Program-made: the position numbers and the translations under genes | Shown here: one piece after another, positions 5,744-13,738 of the stretch | How positions within the stretch are numbered: position 1 is the first letter of the stretch | Layout of the letters: every line of letters starts with the position of its first letter | Source: Rhodoferax sp. | GTDB taxonomy: Bacteria; Pseudomonadota; Gammaproteobacteria; Burkholderiales; Burkholderiaceae_C | Direction of reading: 5' to 3' | Assembly (NCBI GenBank): GCA_021737905.1 | Contig: JAIPDA010000025.1 | Location: forward strand, 1-14,813 | DNA: 14,813 nucleotides | Notes under the pieces: generated by a model | Told to the model about the DNA's origin: nothing | Database searches by the model: none | Seen by the model: the letters and a program-made list of their open reading frames with translations, nothing else

Positions 5744-5772
5744 AAAAAAGCCACTCGGATGAGTAGCTTTTT
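5744..5772 (-). terminator. Rho-independent terminator of the tRNA gene
   Basis: On the - strand GCTACTC-ATCC-GAGTGGC forms a seven-pair stem (one G-U) with a four-base loop, followed directly by TTTTTT. It begins three bases after the tRNA CCA end. On the + strand the same hairpin has a C-A mismatch but is followed by TTTTT, so it may also stop read-through from the left-hand operon less efficiently. Confidence 0.85.
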
Positions 5773-5775
5773 AAG

Positions 5776-5852
5776 TGGTGGGCCCACCAGGACTTGAACC
5801 TGGGACCAAAGGATTATGAGTCCTCTGCTCTAACCAACTGAGCTATAGGCCC
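5776..5852 (-). tRNA. tRNA with CAU anticodon, probably tRNA-Ile2 (lysidine type) rather than elongator tRNA-Met
   Basis: A full cloverleaf folds from 77 bases. The acceptor stem is GGGCCTA with TGGGCCC (one U-G pair), the D arm GCTC/GAGC, and the anticodon stem GAGGA/TCCTT with loop CTCATAA (anticodon CAT). The T arm is CCAGG-TTCAAGT-CCTGG, with A73 and an encoded CCA end. CAU is shared by Met tRNAs and by the minor Ile tRNA whose C34 is turned into lysidine by TilS to read AUA. The C4-G69 and C5-G68 acceptor pairs, reported as TilS recognition elements, and the TTGGTC plus TTCAAGT stretch match E. coli tRNA-Ile2 better than elongator tRNA-Met. A -10-like TACAAT lies at 5860-5865, and the terminator follows at once. 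Confidence 0.9.
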
Positions 5853-6033
5853 CTAGATTATTGTACTTGCCTCGATTTGAAGTCTGAGTGACTCCAATGC
5901 TGCCGAGGAGCACGAAGCTGTCGGTGTCCATGCTTGGCTCTATTTCGCCCGTGTTTGACGCTGGTACTTTTTTGGGCAGCCCGGGCTTTTGGGCCACCTT
6001 GAACGGATTTTTCCTGTTCGTCCGAAGCTGGCT
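5853..6033. other. Spacer between hrcA and the tRNA gene
   Basis: About 180 bases downstream of hrcA and upstream of the tRNA on the same (-) strand. It holds the tRNA -10 element. A GC-rich self-complementary stretch (AGCCCGGGCT within 5978-5995) beside a run of six T/A could help end hrcA transcription, but it does not form a textbook terminator. Small open frames on both strands lack ribosome binding sites and recognisable sequence. Confidence 0.4.
5860..5865 (-). promoter_or_regulatory. -10 element of the tRNA promoter
   Basis: TACAAT on the - strand, five of six bases to consensus. It lies seven bases before the first base of the mature tRNA, so the primary transcript would carry almost no 5' leader. 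No clear -35 box was found at the usual distance. Confidence 0.45.
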
Positions 6034-7050
6034 TTACTTGCTGTGGCTCAGCGCGCTGCTGACCAGCCTGGAGGTGATGTCAACGATCTGAATCATCTTT
6101 TCGTAGGGCATGCGCATAGGGCCGATCACGCCCAGTGTGCCGACCACTTGGCCGTCAACCTCATAAGGCGCTGTCACCACTGACAGTTCCTGGTAGGGAA
6201 CGACCTGGCTTTCGCCGCCGATGTAAATGCGAACACCTTCGGCCCGGCTGGAGACATCAAGCAGGCGCATGAGTTGGGCTTTTTGCTCGAACAAATCAAA
6301 GAGCTTGCGCAGACTGCCCATATCGCCTGAAAAGTCGCTCACCGCCAGCAAGTTGCGCTCACCGGAAATGACCACCTCGTCACGCGACTCATTGGCTTCG
6401 GAGCTGACCTGCACGGCCGCCTGCATCAAACTGGCAATTTCACCGCGCAGCACTTCCACCTCATTTTGGAGCCGTTGGCGCACTTCTTCGATGGCCATGC
6501 CGGTGTAGTGGGAGTTCAGAAAGTTCGCCGCCTCAATCAGTTGGGCTTGCGTGAAATCGGTCTCGGTAAAAATGACGCGGTTTTGCACATCGCCGTCCGG
6601 CGAGACGATGATGACCAGGAAACGCCGCTCGGAGAGCCGCAAAAACTCGATATGCCGGAACACCGATGTGCGTTTGGGTGCCATCACCACACCCACGAAC
6701 TGCGACAAACTCGACAGCATGTGGGCCGCGTTGCTGAGAACTTTCTGGGGCTGGTCGGGGGCCAGCACTTGCGCCCCCATACCGCCGGCGCTCAAATGAG
6801 CCGGCTGCAGGGTCAGCATGGTGTCGACAAACAGCCGGTATCCCTTGGCCGTGGGAACCCTGCCGGCCGAGGTGTGGGGGCTGACAATCAGGCCCAGCTC
6901 TTCAAGGTCGCTCATCACGTTGCGAATGGTGGCTGGCGAGAGCTCCAGGCCCGATGCCCGTGAGAGCGTGCGTGAACCCACCGGCTGTCCCTCGGTGATG
7001 TAACGCTCCACCAGCGCCTTGAGCAGTAACTTGGCACGGTCGTCTAACAT
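6034..7050 (-). CDS. hrcA: Heat-inducible transcription repressor HrcA
   Basis: HrcA is the dimeric repressor that binds CIRCE operators before groE and dnaK-type heat-shock genes and is kept active by GroEL. The 338-residue product has the winged-helix N-terminus (about 1-75: LLLKALVERYITEGQPVGSR, then SPATIRNVMSDLEELGLI and TSAGRVPTAKGYRLFVD) followed by the GAF-like dimerisation region ending near LVSSALSHSK. The frame is open further upstream to 7227, but MLDDRAKLLLKALVE is the usual start, and the upstream part overlaps the divergent nadK gene. There is no Shine-Dalgarno sequence; TAGAAT (7058-7063) ends seven bases before the ATG. No CIRCE element (TTAGCACTC-N9-GAGTGCTAA) is visible in the 49-base hrcA/nadK spacer, so self-repression through CIRCE is not supported here. 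Confidence 0.96.
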   Translation of the reverse strand: MLDDRAKLLLKALVERYITEGQPVGSRTLSRASGLELSPATIRNVMSDLEELGLIVSPHTSAGRVPTAKGYRLFVDTMLTLQPAHLSAGGMGAQVLAPDQPQKVLSNAAHMLSSLSQFVGVVMAPKRTSVFRHIEFLRLSERRFLVIIVSPDGDVQNRVIFTETDFTQAQLIEAANFLNSHYTGMAIEEVRQRLQNEVEVLRGEIASLMQAAVQVSSEANESRDEVVISGERNLLAVSDFSGDMGSLRKLFDLFEQKAQLMRLLDVSSRAEGVRIYIGGESQVVPYQELSVVTAPYEVDGQVVGTLGVIGPMRMPYEKMIQIVDITSRLVSSALSHSK

Positions 7051-7057
7051 GCGCTTG

Positions 7058-7093
7058 ATTCTACGAATACCTGCGAGCCGGTTGTGATGTAAT
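7058..7093. promoter_or_regulatory. Divergent hrcA/nadK promoter region
   Basis: Only 49 bases separate the two start codons. TAGAAT on the - strand (7063-7058) lies seven bases before the hrcA ATG. TGTAAT on the + strand (7088-7093), preceded by TGA as in an extended -10, lies six bases before the nadK ATG. Neither has a convincing -35. The spacing predicts transcripts that begin at or very near the start codons. Confidence 0.4.
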
Positions 7094-7099
7094 TTAAAA

Positions 7100-7975
7100 A
7101 TGAGCTCTAAATTCCGCCATGTCGCCCTTATAGGTAAATACCAGGCCCAGGGTTCACGCTCGGCACTGGAGGACATCGCGCGCTTCCTGATTGAGCAGGG
7201 TTGCGACATAGCGCTGGAAAAAGACACCGCTCAAAATACCGGCATCACGGCGCATTCCATTTTGGATGTTGCGCAAATTGGCAAGCAATGCGACCTCGGT
7301 CTGGTGGTCGGTGGCGACGGCACCATGCTGGGCATAGGCCGGCAATTGGCGCAGTTTGGCGTGCCATTGGTCGGTATCAACCAGGGTCGGCTGGGCTTTA
7401 TCACCGACATTGCCTTTGACGACTACCAGACCACGCTGACGCCCATGCTCCATGGGAACTACCAGGAAGACCCGCGCTGGATGATGCAGGCTGAGGTGGT
7501 GCGTGGCGGCCAATCTGTCTTCCATGCCACCGCCATGAACGACGTTGTTGTCAACCGAGGGGCGTCAGCCGGCATGGTGGAGTTAAGGGTCGAAATCGAT
7601 GGCCGATTTGTCGCGAACCAGCGGGCGGACGGCCTGATCATTGCCTCTCCGACCGGCTCGACGGCCTATGCCTTGTCGGCAGGTGGGCCGCTGATACACC
7701 CTTCTATCGGCGGCTGGGTTCTGGCCCCGATTGCTCCGCACACGCTGTCCAACCGGCCCATCGTGCTCTCCGACAAAGGAGAAATCGCCATCGAGATCGT
7801 GGCCGGACGCGATCCGAGCGTCAACTTCGACATGCAGACTTTTGCCAGCCTGCGTCATGGCGACCGCATCATCGTGCGTCGATCTGCGCACCAGGTCCGG
7901 TTCTTACACCCGGTCGGCTGGAGCTACTTCGACACCTTGCGCAAGAAGCTGCACTGGAACGAAGGCGTGGCCTGA
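7100..7975 (+). CDS. nadK: NAD kinase
   Basis: This cytoplasmic enzyme phosphorylates NAD to NADP using ATP. The 291-residue product has the family landmarks in order: GGDGT (71-75) in the nucleotide site, GINQGRLGF (93-101), MNDVVV with Asn147-Asp148, and PTGSTAYALSAGGP (about 184-197). It has the normal length and no defects. The start at 7100 fits the conserved N-terminal MSSKFRHVALIGKY. It has no Shine-Dalgarno sequence and may be translated from a leaderless message. It is divergent from hrcA and heads an apparent operon with recN 32 bases downstream. Confidence 0.97.
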   Translation: MSSKFRHVALIGKYQAQGSRSALEDIARFLIEQGCDIALEKDTAQNTGITAHSILDVAQIGKQCDLGLVVGGDGTMLGIGRQLAQFGVPLVGINQGRLGFITDIAFDDYQTTLTPMLHGNYQEDPRWMMQAEVVRGGQSVFHATAMNDVVVNRGASAGMVELRVEIDGRFVANQRADGLIIASPTGSTAYALSAGGPLIHPSIGGWVLAPIAPHTLSNRPIVLSDKGEIAIEIVAGRDPSVNFDMQTFASLRHGDRIIVRRSAHQVRFLHPVGWSYFDTLRKKLHWNEGVA

Positions 7976-8007
7976 GGCCACAGCCAACTTGCAACGAGCA
8001 CTGTTTC

Positions 8008-9651
8008 ATGAGCCTGAAAAGTATTTTTTTGCGGGATTTTGTGATCGTCCACGCCTTGGAGCTGGACCTGAGCAAAGGCTTCACCGTGCTGACCGGCGAA
8101 ACCGGCGCCGGCAAGTCCATCTTGATCGACGCCCTGCAACTGGCACTGGGTGCGCGCGCCGACGCCGCCATGGTGCGCGAAGGCGCGCAGCGCTGCGAAA
8201 TCAGCGCCACATTTGACTGCCCTGCCTCGCTGGCAGGCTGGCTCGATGAAAACGGTTTGCCGGCCGGCGAAGAGTTGCTGCTCAAGCGCACCATCGATTT
8301 GCAGGCCAAGAGCAGAGCCTGGGTCAACGGCAGCCCCGCCACCGCCACACAGCTGCGGGAGATCGCAGACCTGCTGGTCGATATCCATGGCCAACACGCC
8401 TGGCAAAGCCTGACGCGGCCGGATGCGGTGCGCGGTCTGCTGGATGCGTTTGCCGGCGTGTCACTGGGCCCGCTCGGCCTGAGCTGGCAGGCTTGGCGCA
8501 CAGCGCAAAAAACACTGGACGAGGCCCGCAGCGCCCAAGACAGTCTGCAACGCGAGCAAGAACGCCTGGCCTGGCAAATCGGCGAGGTCGACAAGCTGGG
8601 GCCCGGCGTGGACGAATGGGAAGAACTCAACACCCAGCACAGCCGCCTGTCCAATGCGCAAGCCCTGCGTGAAGCTGTCGAAACCGCGCTGCAAGCCCTG
8701 CAGGATGCCGAGGACAGCGCCTGTAGCCAGCTCGCACGGGCCGCTTCTGCACTGCAGGCGCAAGCGCATATCGAGCCGCAATTCGTCGCCCCGCTGGAGG
8801 TCCTGCAAAGCGCGCTGGCACAGGCTGAAGACGCAGTGCACTCGCTCAATGGCTATGCCAGGCACTCCGAGCTGGAGCCGCAACGCCTGAGTGCGCTGGA
8901 TGAGCGCCTGGCCAGCTGGCTCAGTCTGGCGCGGCGCTACAAGCGCCCGCCAGCCGAACTGCCTGAACTGCTGGCAAGCTGGCGCCAGGAGCTGCAAAAG
9001 CTCAACGCAGCCACCGATCTGGCCGCGCTCGAAGCTGCTGCCACCCTGGCACAAGCCTCGTACATGCAAGAGGCAGCAGTTATCTCCAAAGCCCGGCAGA
9101 AAGCCGCCCCTGCCCTGGCCAAAGCCATCACGGCGGCCATGCAAGGGCTGGGCATGCAGGGCGGACAATTTGAAGTCAAGCTAAACAAGCTCGAGCAAGC
9201 TGCAGCCTACGGTCTGGAGCAGGCCGAGTTTTTAGTTGCCGGCCACAGCGGCAGCACGCCGCGGCCGGTCGGCAAGGTGGCATCGGGCGGTGAGTTGTCA
9301 CGCATCGCGCTGGCCATTGCGGTGACCACCAGCCAGCTGGGCCAGGCGCAGACTTTGATTTTTGACGAGGTCGATGCCGGCGTAGGCGGTGCTGTGGCGC
9401 AAACCGTGGGGCGACTGATGCGCCAGTTGGGCAAAGACCGGCAAGTCATGGCAGTCACGCATCTGCCCCAAGTAGCAGCCTGCGCCGACCAGCACCTGGT
9501 GGTCGCCAAGCACAGCGACAAGGACGGCACCGCCAGCACCGTCAACGCCGTGGAAGGCCAGGCCAGAGTCGCAGAAGTTGCGCGCATGCTGGGCGGCGAA
9601 AAACTCTCGCCGGCCACGCTGGCGCACGCCAAAGAAATGTTGGGTGCATGA
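8008..9651 (+). CDS. recN: DNA repair protein RecN
   Basis: RecN is an SMC-like ATPase that gathers broken DNA ends during recombinational repair. The 547-residue length is normal. Walker A GETGAGKS is at 30-37. A long Gln/Ala/Glu-rich middle (about 150-370) forms the antiparallel coiled coil. Then come the signature VASGGELSRIALAI (about 424-437) and Walker B TLIFDEVDAGVGG (about 449-461). The ribosome binding site is weak. No LexA-type palindrome is visible in the 32-base gap after nadK, so SOS control, usual for recN in E. coli, is not evident at this gene. The last four bases overlap the rapZ start (ATGA). Confidence 0.97.
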   Translation: MSLKSIFLRDFVIVHALELDLSKGFTVLTGETGAGKSILIDALQLALGARADAAMVREGAQRCEISATFDCPASLAGWLDENGLPAGEELLLKRTIDLQAKSRAWVNGSPATATQLREIADLLVDIHGQHAWQSLTRPDAVRGLLDAFAGVSLGPLGLSWQAWRTAQKTLDEARSAQDSLQREQERLAWQIGEVDKLGPGVDEWEELNTQHSRLSNAQALREAVETALQALQDAEDSACSQLARAASALQAQAHIEPQFVAPLEVLQSALAQAEDAVHSLNGYARHSELEPQRLSALDERLASWLSLARRYKRPPAELPELLASWRQELQKLNAATDLAALEAAATLAQASYMQEAAVISKARQKAAPALAKAITAAMQGLGMQGGQFEVKLNKLEQAAAYGLEQAEFLVAGHSGSTPRPVGKVASGGELSRIALAIAVTTSQLGQAQTLIFDEVDAGVGGAVAQTVGRLMRQLGKDRQVMAVTHLPQVAACADQHLVVAKHSDKDGTASTVNAVEGQARVAEVARMLGGEKLSPATLAHAKEMLGA

Positions 9652-10550
9652 ATACACCCAACCCGGCCATGACAAGCATGGAAATGGTGCTGATCACCGG
9701 CATGTCCGGCTCGGGCAAGTCGGTCGCGCTGCGCGCCCTGGAAGACGCTGGCTACTACTGTGTGGACAACCTTCCGCCCGAGCTGCTCGAGAGTTTTGTC
9801 GCACTCGAACACAAACACAAAGCCAGCCGCGTGGCCATTGCGATGGATGTGCGCAGCGCTGCATCACTGCCGCTGGTGCCCAAGCAGTTGCTGGCTTTGC
9901 AAGCTCAGGGCATGGCCATCAAATCGATTTTTCTGGACGCCAGCACCGACACGCTGGTGCGACGATTTTCTGAAACCCGTCGTATGCACCCGCTGTCGCG
10001 CGTTAACGCTTGCGACACGCACAGGGCACTGGTTGAGGCGATCGAGCACGAACGCGAACTGCTCGCGGAAATACGCGAACAAGCCCAGGTCATCGACACC
10101 AGCATCATCCGCTCCTCTCAGCTGCAGACTTATCTCAAAACTTTGGTGGCGGCCCCGGCAAGCCGGCTGACCCTGGTGTTTGAGTCCTTTGCCTTCAAAC
10201 GTGGCGTGCCGCTGGACGCCGACTATGTGTTTGACGTGCGCATGCTGCCCAACCCGCACTACGAAAGCCACTTGCGCTCACTCACAGGCCGTGACCAGCC
10301 CGTGGCCGACTACCTGCGAAGTCACCCTGAAGTGACCGATATGTTCAGCAGCATTGAAAATTTTCTAGGTCAATGGCTGCCGGCGCTGCTGCGCGACCAA
10401 CGCAGTTACGTCACAGTGGCCATTGGCTGCACGGGCGGGCAACATCGTTCGGTGTACCTGGTTGAAGTGCTGACGCTGGCTTTTGCTGCGAACTGGCAAA
10501 CACTCAAACGGCACCGTGAGCTGGACGCCCTTCATCAGCATCCAACATGA
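9648..10550 (+). CDS. rapZ: RNase adapter RapZ (YvcJ-family nucleotide-binding protein)
   Basis: In enteric bacteria RapZ guides RNase E to the small RNA GlmZ and senses glucosamine-6-phosphate; in other bacteria the exact target is less clear. The 300-residue product has Walker A GMSGSGKS (18-25), VDNLPPEL (about 39-46), a RRMHPLSR motif near 115 and the C-terminal CTGGQHRSVYLVE (about 261-273). Both the N-terminal P-loop domain and the C-terminal RNA-binding domain are complete. The start at 9648 overlaps the recN stop (ATGA); internal Mets at 8 and 11 are possible alternatives, since many homologues begin just before MEIVLITG. The next gene overlaps in the same way. Confidence 0.95.
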   Translation: MNTPNPAMTSMEMVLITGMSGSGKSVALRALEDAGYYCVDNLPPELLESFVALEHKHKASRVAIAMDVRSAASLPLVPKQLLALQAQGMAIKSIFLDASTDTLVRRFSETRRMHPLSRVNACDTHRALVEAIEHERELLAEIREQAQVIDTSIIRSSQLQTYLKTLVAAPASRLTLVFESFAFKRGVPLDADYVFDVRMLPNPHYESHLRSLTGRDQPVADYLRSHPEVTDMFSSIENFLGQWLPALLRDQRSYVTVAIGCTGGQHRSVYLVEVLTLAFAANWQTLKRHRELDALHQHPT

Positions 10551-11794
10551 CTGGTTCCACTACTACCACAGAGCCTGAAACTGGCGCTATTCCGGCCCCT
10601 GCCCATGGCCTGAGCGCACAGACGGCGTCCATACCGATCCTGATTTCGCTGTGCTTTTGCCATCTGCTCAACGATCTCATTCAATCGCTGATTCCTGCCC
10701 TGTATCCCTTGCTCAAGCAGGAATTCAGTCTGGACTTCACCCAGATCGGCATCATCACACTGGCCTTTCAGATGACAGCGTCTCTGCTGCAACCTACCGT
10801 GGGCTTGTACACCGATAAACACCCCCAGCCTTACTCACTCGCTCTGGGCATGTGCTCCACGCTCATTGGACTGCTGCTGCTTTCGGTAGCGCATAACTAC
10901 GCGGTGATCCTGATTGCGGCCGCCCTGATCGGCACTGGCTCTGCGATATTCCATCCAGAGGCCTCTCGTGTTGCGCGCATGGCTTCCGGCGGTCGCTATG
11001 GCACCGCCCAGGCCTTCTTTCAAGTTGGCGGCAACGTCGGGCAGGCCGTCGGCCCCTTGCTGGCGGCCTTCATCGTGCTGCCGCGTGGTCAGAGCGCGAT
11101 TGCCTGGATCTCGCTCGCCGCTCTCGTGGGTATGTTTTTATTGACTCGAATTGGCATGTGGTACAGCCTTCACTCGCGTCCGGGCACTGCCGGCTCACGT
11201 GTAAGCCTGCGGACGCAGCATTTGTCGCGTGCAAGGGTCTTTTTCCTGGTCAGCGTACTGATGTTGCTGCTGTTTTCAAAGAACGTTTACAGCTCCAGCC
11301 TGACGTCTTTCTTCACTTTTTATCTGATTGAACGATTCAATCTGCCCATTCAGGCTGCGCAGATCCAGTTGTTTATTTTCATGGCCTCGATCGCAGTGGG
11401 TACCTTGCTGGGTGGCGCACTGACCGACCGTATCGGTCGCAAGCCCATGATTTTGATTTCCATTCTGGGCGCCCTGCCCTTCACGCTGGCCTTGCCTTTT
11501 GCAGACCTGTTCTGGACCGGCGTACTCACCATGGTCATCGGCTTGCTGATGGCTTCGGCCTTCCCCGCGATTTTGGTCTATGCCCATGAGCTGATACCGG
11601 GTCGGGTCGGCCTGGTATCGGGCATGTTCTTTGGACTTGCCTTCGGACTCGGCGGGCTAGGCGCAGCCGTGATGGGTGCCATTGCCGACGCGCATGGCAT
11701 CGTGTTCATTTACAAACTTTGCTCTTATTTGCCGGCACTGGGGTTGGTCGCCTTCCTGCTGCCCAATTTCAACGCGCCCGCATCCAAGGCCTGA
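10547..11794 (+). CDS. Major facilitator superfamily exporter, fosmidomycin resistance (Fsr) type
   Basis: This is an inner-membrane secondary transporter of 415 residues with about twelve hydrophobic segments. A polar, Thr/Pro-rich N-terminus (about 1-26) is followed by CHLLNDLIQSLIPALYPLLK, then FTQIGIITLAFQ, LQPTVGLYTDKHPQPYS, IGTGSAIFHPEASRVARMAS and a long central loop near 205-225. The second half carries GGALTDRIGRKPM. These stretches are typical of the Fsr family, named for fosmidomycin efflux in E. coli; the natural substrate is unknown, and resistance should not be assumed. Its ATG overlaps the rapZ stop (ATGA), so it is the last gene of the nadK-recN-rapZ run and converges on mutY with 24 bases between stops. 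No clear terminator was seen in that gap. Confidence 0.9.
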   Translation: MTGSTTTTEPETGAIPAPAHGLSAQTASIPILISLCFCHLLNDLIQSLIPALYPLLKQEFSLDFTQIGIITLAFQMTASLLQPTVGLYTDKHPQPYSLALGMCSTLIGLLLLSVAHNYAVILIAAALIGTGSAIFHPEASRVARMASGGRYGTAQAFFQVGGNVGQAVGPLLAAFIVLPRGQSAIAWISLAALVGMFLLTRIGMWYSLHSRPGTAGSRVSLRTQHLSRARVFFLVSVLMLLLFSKNVYSSSLTSFFTFYLIERFNLPIQAAQIQLFIFMASIAVGTLLGGALTDRIGRKPMILISILGALPFTLALPFADLFWTGVLTMVIGLLMASAFPAILVYAHELIPGRVGLVSGMFFGLAFGLGGLGAAVMGAIADAHGIVFIYKLCSYLPALGLVAFLLPNFNAPASKA

Positions 11795-11818
11795 GCCGGA
11801 AGTCTTCAGACAAAGGCT

Positions 11819-12916
11819 TCATGCACCGGCTTCTAGCAGTTTTCTAACAGGCGCTGGCAGCCCGAGCGCGGGCCAGCTTGCCGGGTCAAACCAGGTACCG
11901 CCACGCTCTGCCGCGGTCAGCTCATTTCCCAGTTTCTGGCGGGCAGTGAGTTGAATCACGAAGGGCTTCAGGTGCAAATCCTTGTGCGTCAACACATGCA
12001 CAAAAGGCGTTTTCGGCTGCAGCTTAGCGCGTGCTGCAGCAGGAACCGCACCGGTCAACAACTCTTCGCTGTCAAACACCGGCAAGCAGTACAAGCCGCC
12101 CCAGATGCCGCGCGCCGGACGTCTTTCGAGCCACACGGCGCCATCAGCGCGTAGCACCCACAGCAGCCACAGCGCATGGGCGCTGCGCTTGAGCTTGCGG
12201 GTCTTGACAGGGTATTTTTCAGACTCCCCCTGGCGATGGGCAGCGCACAAGTGTTGCACCGGGCAAATCAGACATTGCGGCTGCCGTGTACCGCAAATCG
12301 ACGCGCCGAGGTCCATCACACCTTGTGTGTAAGCCGGCATGTCTTTGGCGGCGGGCAGCAGTTCGCCGGCTTTGTCCCACAGCACGCGCTCCGCGGCAGC
12401 TTGCGACAGGTCCGCCGAATAAGCCAGCACGCGGGTCAGCACGCGCTTGACGTTGCCGTCCAGTATGGCCACGCGCTCACTGAAACAAAACGAGGCCACC
12501 GCCGCCGCCGTTGAGCGGCCTATGCCCGGCAAAGTCTGCAACGCCAGGGCCGTCCTCGGGAACTGCCCACCGTGCTCGCTGGCAACCTGTTGCGCGCAGC
12601 GATGCAGATTTCGCGCGCGCGAGTAATAGCCCAGACCACTCCACAGACCCAGCACCTCGTCCAATTGCGCCGAAGCCAGCGCGCGAACGTCGGGGAAGCG
12701 CTGCAAAAAGCGGGCGTAATAGTCCAGTACCGTGCTCACCTGTGTTTGCTGGAGCATGATCTCTGAGAGCCAGACGCGGTACGGATCACGCGTGTTTTGC
12801 CAGGGCAGCGTGCTGCGTCCGTGCTGCTTTTGCCAGGCCACCAGATCGGCGGCAAAACGCTGCGCCAGGTCAGCGGGCAAAGCCGCAGGGCTGGCAGTGT
12901 GGGAGGCTGGTGTCAT
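11819..12916 (-). CDS. mutY: A/G-specific adenine DNA glycosylase MutY
   Basis: MutY removes adenine mispaired with 8-oxoguanine. The 365-residue protein has the helix-hairpin-helix glycosylase core: LSEIMLQQTQV (50-60) with catalytic Glu52, LPGIGRSTAAAVASF (129-143), and Asp153 in ILDGNVKRVL. The iron-sulphur cluster ligands Cys208, Cys215, Cys218 and Cys224 have the classic C-x6-C-x2-C-x5-C spacing. The C-terminal NUDIX-like domain that recognises 8-oxoguanine runs from about 245 to the end, with GIWGGLYCLP and VLTHKDLHL. All key residues are present. The gene follows mutM with six bases between them on the same strand, so both steps of oxidised-guanine defence are probably co-transcribed. 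The ribosome binding site is weak. Confidence 0.97.
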   Translation of the reverse strand: MTPASHTASPAALPADLAQRFAADLVAWQKQHGRSTLPWQNTRDPYRVWLSEIMLQQTQVSTVLDYYARFLQRFPDVRALASAQLDEVLGLWSGLGYYSRARNLHRCAQQVASEHGGQFPRTALALQTLPGIGRSTAAAVASFCFSERVAILDGNVKRVLTRVLAYSADLSQAAAERVLWDKAGELLPAAKDMPAYTQGVMDLGASICGTRQPQCLICPVQHLCAAHRQGESEKYPVKTRKLKRSAHALWLLWVLRADGAVWLERRPARGIWGGLYCLPVFDSEELLTGAVPAAARAKLQPKTPFVHVLTHKDLHLKPFVIQLTARQKLGNELTAAERGGTWFDPASWPALGLPAPVRKLLEAGA

Positions 12917-12922
12917 GCGGAC

Positions 12923-13738
12923 TCAGAACTTCTGGCAGGCCGCGCAGTAAAAGGTCGAACGTTGACCCTGCATGATGCGGCGCACGGGGGCCTCGCAGCG
13001 CCGGCAGGGCAAGCCGGCCCTGTCATACACCATGGCTTCGAGCTGAAAGTAGCCTTTTTCGCCCTGTGCATTGGAAAAATCCCGCAAGGTGCTGCCGCCC
13101 TTTTCCACCGCTTTGGTCAGCACTTCGACAATCGCGGCGTGCAACAAAGCCGCGCGTGGTCTGGAAATTTTGCAAGCTTTCACTGTGGGCCGGATACCCG
13201 CCAGAAACAAAACTTCGCTGGCGTAAATATTGCCCACGCCAACCACCACTTCGCCGCCCAGCAAAACCTGCTTGATAGCGGTCTGCCGGCTTTTCAGTGC
13301 CGCTTGAAATTCGGGCAAAGAAAAAGTCTCGTCCAGCGGCTCCACGCCCAAGTGACCGAGTAACTTTTGCGCAACCGGGTCCGACTGACTGCGGGCATAA
13401 ACCACCGCGCCAAAGCGCCGCGGGTCATTCAGGCGCAAGCAACCTTGCGAAGTCTGCATCTCAAAGTGGTCATGTTTGCCTGGCGCGGGCAAATGGCGGG
13501 CAAACACCAGGCTGCCCGACATGCCCAGGTGCACCAGCAGCAAACCGTCGCTGAGGTCAATCAGCAGGTACTTACCCCGACGGCGCACGCCCAGGACCAG
13601 CTGACCGGCCAGCTTGGCCGGCGCGCAGCCCAGTGCCCAACGCAGGGGTTTGCCCATGGTCACAGAGACAACGCTCGCCCCGGCAATGCGGTCGGCAAAA
13701 CTCAGGCGGGTGACTTCAACTTCCGGCAATTCAGGCAT
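12923..13738 (-). CDS. mutM: Formamidopyrimidine-DNA glycosylase MutM (Fpg)
   Basis: MutM excises 8-oxoguanine and ring-opened purines and cuts the DNA backbone. The 271-residue product begins MPELPEVEVTR: the nucleophile must be the N-terminal Pro2, with Glu3 next to it, which fixes the start at 13738 although the frame is open to another ATG at 13753. Lys56 in RRRGKYLLIDL matches the conserved lysine. The C-terminal zinc finger has Cys245, Cys248, Cys265 and Cys268 (C-x2-C-x16-C-x2-C) with Arg260 before it. There is no Shine-Dalgarno sequence; GATAAT on the - strand (13751-13746) lies seven bases before the ATG. mutY follows after six bases. A 10-base direct repeat covers the start codon (see findings). 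Confidence 0.97.
   Translation of the reverse strand: MPELPEVEVTRLSFADRIAGASVVSVTMGKPLRWALGCAPAKLAGQLVLGVRRRGKYLLIDLSDGLLLVHLGMSGSLVFARHLPAPGKHDHFEMQTSQGCLRLNDPRRFGAVVYARSQSDPVAQKLLGHLGVEPLDETFSLPEFQAALKSRQTAIKQVLLGGEVVVGVGNIYASEVLFLAGIRPTVKACKISRPRAALLHAAIVEVLTKAVEKGGSTLRDFSNAQGEKGYFQLEAMVYDRAGLPCRRCEAPVRRIMQGQRSTFYCAACQKF

Noticed and set aside
5888..6091. + strand 67-codon frame with a hydrophobic stretch
   Set aside because: It needs a GTG start without a ribosome binding site and its end lies under hrcA; probably chance.
7051..7227. N-terminal extension of HrcA
   Set aside because: It runs over the divergent nadK gene and does not look like HrcA; the family start MLDDRAKLLL lies at 7050.
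7869..8849. Long - strand frame opposite nadK/recN
   Set aside because: It is a Ser/Cys/Arg-rich shadow frame of GC-rich recN with no recognisable domain.
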